Below, piece by piece: positions 1 through 8,492 of a DNA stretch of 64,000 bases. The notes below the pieces were generated by a model that worked only from the letters and a program-made list of their open reading frames with translations, did not search any database and had not been told where the DNA came from. A program made the position numbers and the translations under genes. Each line of letters opens with the position of its first letter. Within the stretch, counting starts at the first letter, position 1. Source of the stretch: Lenzites betulinus (Eukaryota; Basidiomycota; Agaricomycetes; Polyporales; Polyporaceae); contig JABYQU010000042.1 in NCBI GenBank assembly GCA_022264855.1, positions 1 through 64,000 of the forward strand. Direction: 5' to 3'.

Positions 1-799
1 CCGCCCGATTGCAGGACGGCCGTATCGCTCCAAGCAGCAGACGCACGTGAAACTCGCGCAGCCGCGGCTGGACTCCACCGCAAAGGAACTCCGCGAGTGG
101 ATGAAGAACTACCCGTCGTCTCGTCCGTCGTGGATGACGGTCGCCCCCGACGGTCGGCCGCAACTGGTCCACATCGAGTTCCACCAGATGGGTCGCCGCG
201 CTTTGACGCGCCGTGTAACCCCGTCTGAACGCGGACGGTGGCTCTCGCTGACGAACGTATTGTTCTCAGTGCCGGGCCTGTACCGTCATATCATTCTGAC
301 GGGACAGTACCCTGTCAGCCCCGAGAGCACCACGCAGGCCTATCCCGGCAGCTTCGCAGAGGACGCGCTGTCCCTGTTTCACGTCGCACTCTGGTACGCC
401 CGACTAGGCGTCACCATCGAGTGGGCAGACGAGCACCGCAACGCGGCCGCACGATCCCGCGCCGCTCGCGAAGGAATCACTCCCGGGGAACCTATCACGG
501 CTCTCCCCGGCATACACTCTGTATCGGAGGTGGTCAATGTACCCCCTCCCCAATCCCTAAACATAGCGGCGACACCCACGTCGACCGCTACCAACGAGGC
601 TCCGGCCGCTAACCCCACTCCTCCCCCTCCAGCTCACGCGTCGAACGACAACATGGAGGTCGAGGAGGGCGAGGCTACGCCCACCACCACGGCCCCGGTC
701 ACCGAAATGGGTGACGCAGGGGCTCGTCAAGAGAATCAAGGAGAGCCGGGAGGCGATGCTCCCCCTCCTTACGACGATGCTACGTCCATGGCGTCGTGA
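1..799 (+). CDS. 3' part of an unrecognised ORF, possibly internal to an LTR retrotransposon
   Basis: The reading frame is open from the left edge of the window to a TGA at 797-799, so the start lies outside and at least about 265 residues are visible. I do not recognise the family. The first part is a mixed hydrophobic/basic sequence with several tryptophans (for example REWMKNYP and LWYARLGVTIEWADE). The last 90 residues or so are low-complexity, rich in Pro, Thr, Ala and Glu, and end in PPPYDD. It lies 340 bp upstream of a polypurine tract and a TGTAAG...CTTACA segment that looks like a 3' LTR, on the same strand. It may therefore be the last ORF of a retroelement, but no reverse transcriptase, RNase H or integrase motif is visible. 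A host gene cut by the window edge is the alternative. Confidence 0.4.
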   Translation, partial: RPIAGRPYRSKQQTHVKLAQPRLDSTAKELREWMKNYPSSRPSWMTVAPDGRPQLVHIEFHQMGRRALTRRVTPSERGRWLSLTNVLFSVPGLYRHIILTGQYPVSPESTTQAYPGSFAEDALSLFHVALWYARLGVTIEWADEHRNAAARSRAAREGITPGEPITALPGIHSVSEVVNVPPPQSLNIAATPTSTATNEAPAANPTPPPPAHASNDNMEVEEGEATPTTTAPVTEMGDAGARQENQGEPGGDAPPPYDDATSMAS

Positions 800-1142
800 A
801 CCTATGTGGTTCACCGCCCATGATACTATCACCGCGCAGGTGCCTGCCCCACCTGCGTCGACTACTAGCGGCTAATCAACAATCATAACCCCACCGAAAT
901 TGGTGGACGAGTATATTATCGGGCATGCCGCCTCTTACCGTCAGCCTCGTCGAGCGCGGTTCGTACACCCAGACGCAGGGTCACCTATCGGTGACCCCTA
1001 CCATGAACCGTCGGACGCCACGACGACTTCTGTGTATCATAGGCGTAATGGCCACTGCTATTTGTGGCCCTCAAAAAATATATACTATTTATTTTCTTTA
1101 CTATACATCTGTAGACCTGGGATCAGGTCTAGTGGGGGAGAG

Positions 1143-1438
1143 TGTAAGGAGCGCGTATCCTGCGCTCCTACAGGACCCTTTAGTTGTGCGAAACGCACAA
1201 CTAAAATATACGGAATCGGACGATACGTACACGCGCGCATATTAGCGCGCGGATAGCCGCATGTATGTAATACCACCGCGTACGGTGTCCCGAGTGTTCG
1301 GAACTCGGGCGCCTGGTGGAGGGCAAGTCCTTACTACCCTCCACCATCCCTACGAGTACGCCGAGCCCAAATACGAGCCCGGACCAGAGTACCCAAGGGA
1401 TAGGAGCCCAGTAAGGCACCTACCCCGTCATTCTTACA
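1143..1438 (+). mobile_element. Probable LTR (3' LTR or solo LTR), 296 bp
   Basis: The segment starts TGTAAGGA and ends TTCTTACA, giving TG...CA ends with a 6-bp terminal inverted repeat. It is directly preceded by a purine run, AGTGGGGGAGAG (1131-1142), as expected for the polypurine tract beside a 3' LTR. The right end cuts an F-box coding exon at 1439. If target duplication is 5 bp, the site is AGGAC (1439-1443); the other copy would be outside the window. It contains several perfect stem-loops: GGAGCGC/GCGCTCC, an 11-bp stem around 1180-1205 (TTAGTTGTGCG), CCGAGT/ACTCGG, and GGTGGAGGG/CCCTCCACC. The second LTR is not in the window. Confidence 0.55.
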
Positions 1439-1999
1439 AGGACCCAGAAAGGCAAGCCGGTGTGTACATATGGGTCTACAATGACGTTGCGCAGTCGTTT
1501 CATTTTGCTCAGCGCATCCAGCAGAAATTTGTGGTTGGGGTTTTGGTGAGAGGTACGATGAGGTTCGTACGTTTTCCGTGCATCGCTGTCGTAGTCGTCA
1601 TCACGGTTGTGGTTGCGGAATAACAGGGTTCTACGTAGCGGTCAACGGAGGGAAGCAGGTGGCGTCGACGCGTACCCACCGAACGTGCGGCCTGAGACTG
1701 TCGGGTATGAAGTCTCCCGGGGTGATAACCCTTAAATGGAGACATATCCGCAGGAATAAAACAGGCATACACAGGTGGCGGATCGAGCGACACGTTGAGG
1801 AAAGTACGCAAAGACCATCATGATCACGGGCACGGACAAGCTCGACGATGAGATGGAGAACATCATGATTTAGTGACAGGAGGGTCTTAGACATCGTCAA
1901 CGTCGTGTTTGGGCTTTTCCTCTTCGCCTTCGTTGCGACTTCAAACTCGTTCTCATTTGAAGAAAGCTCGGTGAGAGAGGATTCCTCGTCTGAGAGCAT
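1439..1999 (-). pseudogene. F-box/LRR gene, 5' part only, cut by an LTR element
   Basis: Exon 1 (1999-1680) starts MLSDEESSLTELSS and contains the F-box (SKTLLSLNHDVLHLIVEL, then LSSTCRSIRHLCMPVLF). A 49-bp intron (1679-1631, GTGGGT...GTAG) is the same size and position as in the paralogues at 14 kb and 22-25.5 kb. Exon 2 begins RTLLFRNHNRDDD and reads through NHKFLLDALSKMKRLRNVIV to TGLPFWVL, then stops matching the family at 1439, where an LTR-like end begins. The whole leucine-rich part, about 400 residues in the intact paralogue, is missing and would lie beyond the left edge if the LTR element simply inserted. Without it the gene cannot encode a normal product. The 70 bp upstream (2000-2068) matches the upstream block of the paralogues. 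Confidence 0.8.
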
Positions 2000-2341
2000 A
2001 TTGCACGCTGAAGGACTTTGAGCGCGGTGAAGATGGTGATGGTAGAGGTCCAAGCTCACAGACGCAGGACTCTTCTAAGTTCTAAGCGCTAAGCGCTAAG
2101 CACCCAGTTTACTCTAGTATCGAACGGCGCCTTCGGTGGCGCATTTTTACGAGTGAGTGAGTGAGTGAGTAAGTGATGAACCGAATGCACATGTACAATC
2201 TCCAATCTCGTCGCGGCCTTATCCGAAGCATTATCTACCCGTACCCTTCATCGACCGTAAACCAATCCACCGGGGGCCACGACGAGCCGTACACTGCACG
2301 AGCACGACCAGCGTCTCTTTCTCGGAAGGTCCCGTGAATAT

Positions 2342-2421
2342 TATTTTCGACCACTTGATGCTATTTTTGATTACTTTAGGCCATTTTCGATCACTTCAAA
2401 CTATTTTCGATTATTTCTCGA
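2342..2421. repeat. Tandem repeat, four 20-bp units
   Basis: Four consecutive 20-mers begin (T/C)ATTTT(C/T)GA: 2342-2361, 2362-2381, 2382-2401 and 2402-2421. The first half of each unit (ATTTTCGAT(T/C)ACTT) is conserved and the second half is variable. Confidence 0.8.
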
Positions 2422-2706
2422 TCGGAAGGCGCGCCGCACCAGCGCGTCAAGTTCTTCGTACCGTATCGACCCGCATCCAGTGCACTCCTAGCACGGCCAC
2501 TATTCATCTATGTACGCACGGATCACACATGCACGAAGTCCGGAAGTTTATATAAGAGACCAAATCGACTGGGGGGAACTGTTCCCTCCAGCGCGCGCAT
2601 AAGACGAAGCCGTATCAATTTCCTTGCTCGTCTTCAAAGCTTGAAGCTTGAAGCTTGGATCCAAGGTTCGAATTTTGTTATATAAGGCATAATGTAGCGC
2701 AAGAAT

Positions 2707-2733
2707 CTCCTCCCTCAGGCTGTGAGGGAGGAG
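2707..2733. repeat. 11-bp perfect stem-loop
   Basis: CTCCTCCCTCA (2707-2717) and TGAGGGAGGAG (2723-2733) form a perfect stem around GGCTG. A second hairpin, TTGCTC-GTCA-GAGCAA, follows directly. Function unknown. Confidence 0.75.
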
Positions 2734-3242
2734 AGCTTTGCTCGTCAGAGCAAGGAATGCTCATTCGACAACCCGGCGCGTAGATGCGGCTAGATCAGTC
2801 AACTACCGTCTCTCAGATCTAGATCTCACCTCAGTCACTTACGCGCTCGCTATCCTCACCGCTCGTACGCACGCCCGCTTGTAGTTTACACCTATGTGAA
2901 TCTATAGGCGCAAAAAGCGTGTGAGGACCACCCTCGTTTCGCTGGGCCATACCATGACATTGCGACGAGAAGAGGCCATTTTCCATTGAACCCGACTCGA
3001 CCACCAGCCGTGCACCCTCCACGCTATGAATCGATGAGCAGAGCAGCAAACGAGCGAATAACAACCTCGCGTATCTTTTAGGTGTCTAGAGTACAGGACG
3101 CATTCGATGTTGGTGAGCTGCTCACAGCTACGCTGTCCTGTGCGATGGTATTATCTGACCGTGACCACTGACCAGCGAACATCAATTTAGCCCGTCTCCC
3201 ATTTTACACACACATACAACACAATCTCTAACTGCCGTGCCG

Positions 3243-3780
3243 GCCTGTGTGCCATCCACAGGTTTTTCATTCCTCCCCTCGCCCTTCGGCGGGTGGTAGA
3301 CGAGGAAGAGCGCGCCGCTGTTTTCGACGCTGCGGTCGTAGAACGCCTATTCGTTCTTGCGCCGCTCCGCGTCGGGTGTGTCGAGGAGGTCGACTCTCGA
3401 GTGCGCATCCGACAGCCATATTTTCCCGTCACCGGGTACGCGGATCATCGCGTATATCGCGTTCATCAGGTGCGCACGCTTCTTGTAACCAGGTATGGGA
3501 GGTAGTTCTCTGCCCGCACGAGGGGTCAAGAACGCTTGCAACGAGAGAGATGTGTCCGCATGCACCTGATCAACACTGCTGAACTGAAAATCGCAGTCGA
3601 GGTACCGCTCTGGCAGTGCTCTTTCAAGGCCTGCGGGTCAAAGTAGGGTAGTCTGCTTAGCAGCGGGCTCATAACCTGCCTGACGATCTTCGCCCCTGTC
3701 TCCTTCGCGTCGTGTTCTCTGACAATAGCGCGTAGTTTGTAGTTGCTAAGGTCGTACTCCATCGTCAGCTGGAGCCTGGC
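3243..3780 (-). pseudogene. Decayed partial copy of the tyrosyl-tRNA synthetase gene
   Basis: Read on the minus strand, this matches the intact TyrRS at 37.6-39.3 kb: LQLTMEYDLSNYKLRAIV versus the parent's [18 protein letters not shown], then EHDAKETGAK, then [12 protein letters not shown], then the degraded signature KIWLSDAHSRVDLLDTPD in place of [18 protein letters not shown]. The intron after VDQ is still present (GTGCATGCGG...GGGCAG), so the copy is DNA-derived, not retrotransposed. There is a stop codon shortly after the signature (KNE*) and multiple small indels. An internal deletion then joins SGAL directly to the start of the last exon (VYHPP). The 5' third, including the HIGH motif, is missing. 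It cannot encode a working synthetase. Confidence 0.9.
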
Positions 3781-3824
3781 AGGACGAGCCGTCTGCTTTG
3801 CAGTCGGGATTTCTAGTCGTAAGT

Positions 3825-3860
3825 CAAACACTCCACAGGCAGCTGCCTGTGGAGTGTTTG
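3825..3860. repeat. Perfect 36-bp palindrome without spacer
   Basis: CAAACACTCCACAGGCAG (3825-3842) is followed immediately by its exact reverse complement (3843-3860). The flanking bases do not continue the symmetry. It sits 45 bp upstream of the point where homology to the TyrRS gene begins. It may be a duplication breakpoint product or a protein binding site; neither is shown by the sequence. Confidence 0.85.
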
Positions 3861-5847
3861 CATCGAAGCCATCTGCACCATGCTCACATCGATATCTGAG
3901 TCTCACATGGCCTCTAATAGGTAACAGCGGAGTGGAGGTGCTCAGGGGCTTGATCAGTCATACACATACTGATATGCCATTGCATTACGGCTCAGGGCCA
4001 CCTTGCAGGTCAACGCTGAACTCTGGCCCAGGATCCGACTGCGCATGTAAAAACAGCTGAGAGAGCTATGATCGCGATATCAGTCCCATTCAACAATGAT
4101 GTCCGTATATACAGCATACCACCACGATGGGACCCCACACCCGGCGCCATCCGGCCGCCCTGCGTGTATGATGCCGGCATTATGATATATAGAACGCATC
4201 CTGCGGACGAGGGCGTCAGAATACAGTTTGTCCTCTATCCTGGTTCCGCCGCACAGGGAGCAGCACACGCCGCGATGACGGACGCATCGATTATCGACTT
4301 CACGAAGGAGAGATGCAACTCACCAGCGCCAGGCCGTCGACGAGCCGCCGCGCGAAGCTCCTCCAGAGTTCACGGCACTGAACTCATGCGCGCGCGCCGG
4401 AGTACGCCCCAGCGCCTGCGCGCGTTTTCCTGTATTGCTATGGTGGATCTGGTGTTAGAGTAGGATGGAGGATATGAAGACGGGCGGGAGGGGCGTACCT
4501 AACCCGGGCCTTCGCAGCCGAGGGCGGAATCTGACGTCGCGTCGGCGAGGGGGAAGTGTGCGGCCGCAAGGAAGGATGAGAGGGAGGTCGTGGTTGAGCT
4601 CGTAGGTGAGCCCGACCCGATATGGTCGTGCCGTAAAATCATCTCAGTGGTGGGTGTAGCAGCACTAAGTTTATATGTAGGTATGACTCTGTGAGGGCGG
4701 GGGCTATGTGCAGCGGACGCGGGTGCAGAGCGCATAGGCGGACACTGGCTGGCCGGGGCACTTGCAGTTCCCGGGGCTTATATACACTCACAGACTGAAC
4801 AGGGCACACACCGAGAAGCTTATGGACGGGCACAGGGCGATCTGCCCGGGAGATGACAGCAGCACCCATCACGCCGTCCTCCCCCTGCTCGGCCGGCCTA
4901 CGTCCTCAGGCCTCATGCACCACTCCCACTCCAGCTGTTCGTTCGCTGCAGTACCCAATTCCGAGCTGCCCTCACTGCGATCCATGCGGCGCGCCTCAAG
5001 GCATCGCTGTGCGACCGCCACGCACGGCCTGGATTCACAGAGACCCGAGTTCGTCCCCGCGGTGGCGCGCGGCGGGGAGTGACACGCTCTCTCGGGGTTC
5101 TCGCATACAAACACCAGCGGAAATGAGCATACCGAGGGGCCTCGTCGTACCCGAGCATGCTGCATGAACCTACCTAGGCTGGCAGCCTCGTTGCGCGATC
5201 TGTCCGCGGACCGGGGCTAGAAGGGATCAAAGAACGCAAGCGGCGCTCCGTACGCGAGGGAAACGCTGTGGGCGCGAACCATGGCATGCTGACGCTGCAG
5301 CACACGGGTGCGATGATGAGACGGCGCCGCGGGGGAGATCTGGTGTTCTGGCTCTCCGCTGTTACTGTGCGACGCAATAATAGACAGGGCGGACGGGCGG
5401 TGGAGAGCTGGTTTCCCGATATGCCAGATCGTCTCAGTGCCGCCCACGCAAGGCGAGCTGCGGCACGGAACGGTGTGGTACAAATGAGTTCATCCTGCGG
5501 CATGCGCAGTGCGCGGGAAGTCCATTTGGAGATACGCCTTCCTTGGTAGGATGTACGTGTTCTAGCCCGGGAGTAACAGTCAGCACGATTGTTCACGAGT
5601 GCCACGCGCGTCAGATGGATGGGAGGTGGACGTAAGAAACCAGGGCGCGCCGCCCGATAGTGTGCGTTCTGTTGTCATTGGGCGAAAGCGGGAGAACGGC
5701 GCGGGGGAGACACAGCGGCGGGACGGCTATCGCTATCAGGCTAGGCTCGGTGATTAACCTGCGAAGAGAGGTTAACCGACGCAAGCTTGAAGATCGATAG
5801 AGCGCGAAGCGCACGTACAAAACATTCACGGGGGCGTGTGCGGCCGC
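3861..5847. other. No recognisable gene
   Basis: Only short overlapping open frames of random character are present, with no family motif, no credible spliced model and no RNA gene that I can identify. Confidence 0.5.
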
Positions 5848-6604
5848 TCAACTTTCCGATGTGTCCATCTGGGCGAGCGCCGGGTCTATAACGTCAAGTG
5901 CGGCAGGGTCCAAGTGCGACTCGACGTTCTCTTCTGAAGGTTCCTCGAGGGGTTCTTCTGCACGAGCCTTGCCCTTGGACCGCGTCTCCGCCTTAGTCGC
6001 CCCTCCGCGTTTCCTGCCGCCGCGTCCCCGGCGGGATGGCCCGGACGAGGTACCCATCACATGGTCCATCTGCGCCTTTACCTTCTTCGCGGCTGTATTC
6101 GCCTTCGTCATCGACACGGTCGGCGCGTTGGGAGCCGCGCCCTCCCCTTTTGGTTTGAGTTCGATCTCTCTGAAGCGGATGCGCCGCTCTGTGGTCGCGA
6201 CGGGCACGAGGGGCTTCTTCCCTTGCATGTGGGCGTGGGGCTCATCTGCGTAATTCAGCACATATGTTCGATTACTCCACGGGAAGGCTAGCACGCACCG
6301 CTGCTTTCCGTGAACAGGAGCTCCGTTCCGAGCAGGGACTGGTGCTGGCCTTTCAGCTTCGTTCCGGAGAGCTGGAGGTATGGCGCGGGCGTGTCCAGGC
6401 CCTGGAATCACGCATTCTGCGCATGTCAGTCTCCGCATAAAACTGAGCCAGTATGTGACTCACGACGAGGCGGTATGTTGAGGAGCTCGGAACGAGTGTG
6501 GGCTCGATGGTGCCGAGGTCGAGTGTGACATACTCGACATCTTCTTCGGACTCGTAGTCTTCATCTGGACCGAACGTCTCGACATGCTTGTATCCGGGAA
6601 TCAT
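5848..6604 (-). CDS. TFIIIC small subunit (TFIIIC_sub6 / Tfc7-like)
   Basis: RNA polymerase III transcription factor IIIC subunit related to yeast Tfc7 (tau55) and human GTF3C6. The spliced model is 6604-6464, 6401-6299 and 6245-5848, giving 213 residues. Intron 1 (62 bp) starts GTGAGT. Intron 2 (53 bp, GTGCGT...CTGAAT...CGCAG) removes a stretch that would otherwise look like a frameshift with an in-frame stop. The N-terminus MIPGYKHVETFGPDEDYESE has the acidic character of the family. The core follows: YVTLDLG, then the beta-barrel-like GLDTPAPYLQLSGTKLKGQH and LLGTELLFTE, then RRIRFREIELKPK. The C-terminal 90 residues are low-complexity, basic then acidic (RRGRGGRKRGG; EEPLEEPSEEN). It acts in the nucleus on tRNA and 5S promoters. 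Single copy and apparently intact. Confidence 0.85.
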
Positions 6605-7258
6605 GCTGGTTTCCCAGAGGCAGACCTATCACACTCTGCTGGAGATGGGTGAAATGGTGGCGGTATCAGAATAACTTTCCGGCGCTTACACGTTGTGCGT
6701 GGGCGTTCGTAGTATACACTGTGTGCTCACTAGTAGGCGAAAAGTACGACCTAATTCACCGGTCAATTCTTCGTAAGAAATAACCTAGAAGATAGCAGGA
6801 ATCACCCAGAACGCGCATCAAGCGCTCGTTGAAGCTCACCACTGCCCCGGGTGAGTTACAGGGTGAAAGTAAGCTATATTTTGTTTCGAATCACCACATG
6901 CTTCTGGATGGCAGAACCAACGAACATTTATGGTGAATGTGTCAACCGGTTGATCTTCACAGTTTCTTGGGTGTAAAGTCGCTATATTTCAATGCACGGA
7001 TGGATTCACTCCATTGCACGGCATATATCACTAGCAGACATATTTACTGTCTATGATACATCCATTCACCAAGCACGCATTTTCACCATATAAGTATGAG
7101 AAGACATCCATTCAAATGATATGGCAAATATACAGATACGGAGGGGACAGGGAGAGGAAGCTGCAGGCAATGCATAGGTGTACAACGACGCCGACAGGTT
7201 GCACGACATCGCAAGTGACCATACACGTACAAACACCGGACAGCATCGGCGCTACCCG
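6605..7258. repeat. Left flank of the tnp2 element, dense in TTCACC/GGTGAA motifs
   Basis: No gene. Between about 6750 and 7090 the hexamer TTCACC, or close variants in either orientation, recurs roughly ten times (for example near 6756, 6802, 6836, 6861, 6890, 6931, 7005, 7063 and 7081). The palindrome TCAACCGGTTGA lies near 6943. Similar TCACC motifs recur on the right at 12.75-12.87 kb. Such subterminal repeats are typical of CACTA elements, where they bind an element-encoded protein. CACTAG occurs at 6728 and 7027, but I cannot fix the terminus. Confidence 0.45.
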
Positions 7259-8177
7259 CTAGGCAGCCAGTGCGCCTCCGCCCTCGCCATCTCCATCTCG
7301 TCGCGGGCCGATTCCGTGCTGATCACCTGGCGCCGGCTTCTTCTTGATATAACCCTGCTTGTATGCATGCTTACGCTTGTTCTGCATGTACTGTCGGGCT
7401 ATTGCTGCTGTCGCCCAGTTGTTCATGTAGCGACGCAAAACCGGGTGAGCCTTCCGTGCCTCGATATGGCCCAACACCTTAGGTCAGTGTTGACTCAAGC
7501 TCGAACATAATGAACTCACCGCCCGAAAAAAAGTCGCCAGCTTGTCAGGATCTTGACGCCGAAAGTCGTCTGTCCAATCGAGTTGAGATCGTATGACGAG
7601 GCTCCGAATCGACCGCTGGGAAACAATGTGAGTGTTTGGTCAGTATTCACACAGCACATATGCTTCATGACTGACCTGGATCTCAGCATAGTCAGAGTGG
7701 TCGATCTCCATCGCTTCCCGGATGGACCAACCTGTACCAGCCGGACGTGGAATCTCAGGGAGGTTCACAGTGCCGGCCTCATGGGGAGCACCAGCTGCTT
7801 CGAGCTGAGCCTGCAGCTGAGCTCGAAGCTGCTGCGCAGCATTGGCTTCAGCATGAGCATGAGCTACGGCTTCTTCAGCGGCAGCAGCTTGCGCTCGAGC
7901 AGTGGCAAGCTCCGCTTGCTGCGCTTGCACAGTGCCTTGGGCGATCTCTAATGCACGCGATGCATCGTCCCGGGCTGAAGCCTAGATGAGTCGCTTTCAA
8001 TGCCGCTGATTTCTGCCAATGCTTACCAATCTGGAGAGCTTCTATCTCCTTCATCAGCCGCTCAACCTGGTCCTCAAGATCCTTCTTGGTAGGTCCACGA
8101 GGCTGCAAGAACCAGGCAAGGTAAGCCCGAGCGAACGGCAATAGACAACCCGTGTGAGTGGGAAATCATACCGCCAT
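7259..8177 (-). CDS. Coiled-coil companion protein of the tnp2 transposon
   Basis: The spliced model is 8177-8172 (a 6-nt exon, Met-Ala), 8102-8027, 7974-7676, 7615-7520 and 7477-7259, giving 231 residues. The protein starts MAPRGPTKKDLEDQVERL and continues as a long Ala/Gln/Glu-rich coiled coil (residues about 10-90, AELATARAQAAAAEEA, QQLRAQLQAQLEA). Next comes a conserved-looking block around IPRPAGTGWSIREA and RSQLDWTDDFRRQDPDKLATFF, then a basic tail with RRYMNNWATAAIARQYMQNK and HAYKQGYIKKKPAP. The last acceptor is CTAAG, not a YAG. I do not recognise a characterised family. Its divergent placement beside the transposase suggests a second transposition factor, analogous in role to plant EnSpm TnpA. 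That role is inference. Confidence 0.7.
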
Positions 8178-8492
8178 TGTTGCTGATCTGCGCAATGCTT
8201 ATTGTTGATAGATGGGGCCAACCGGCGGCGTTGAGAAATGGAAGGAGTTGTGATTAACGTGTGGGTGCAGCCGACGCTCAACGCCGACTGCCAGCACGGA
8301 TGAGAAGTGGTGGGTGGAAAATTGAGTGAGAGAGCTTATCGGGCCATCGCGATTTTGTGCAGGCTTTGTTGTGGTATGTATGGGCCAGATGGTCAGCCAC
8401 TGCCGGGCACGCAGGTGCACTCGCCCTACCGTTTGGTATCATCTGTGTACTTTACCACAGTATACACACTTTTCTACCTCTCTGTGAACTCT
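8178..8492. promoter_or_regulatory. Shared divergent promoter region of the two transposon genes
   Basis: This is the 315 bp between the two divergent start codons. No clear TATA box stands out; the region on the transposase side is pyrimidine-rich just before the ATG. Confidence 0.4.

Larger units (their letters stand above)
2071..3242. other. Gene-poor stretch with simple repeats and stem-loops
   Basis: No protein-coding gene is recognisable. It holds (GAGT)5 at 2151-2170, four 20-bp units at 2342-2421, a TATA-like TATATAAGAG near 2551, (AAGCTTG)3 at 2637-2657, and several hairpins between 2573 and 2760. The 3100-3240 part resembles the sequence downstream of the intact TyrRS gene at 39.28-39.36 kb (shared TTGTATGT...ATTGATGT pattern), so it is probably the old 3' flank of the TyrRS pseudogene. 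Confidence 0.5.

Noticed and set aside
2654..2664. GGTTCGAAT as a tRNA T-loop
   Set aside because: No acceptor, D or anticodon stem can be folded around it.
3243..3780. Retroposed (processed) TyrRS pseudogene
   Set aside because: An intron homologous to the parent's 54-bp intron is retained, so it was copied as DNA.
6240..6340. Apparent frameshift in the TFIIIC subunit gene
   Set aside because: A 53-bp intron with GTGCGT donor, CTGAAT branch-like motif and CGCAG acceptor restores the frame and the family sequence, so the gene is intact.
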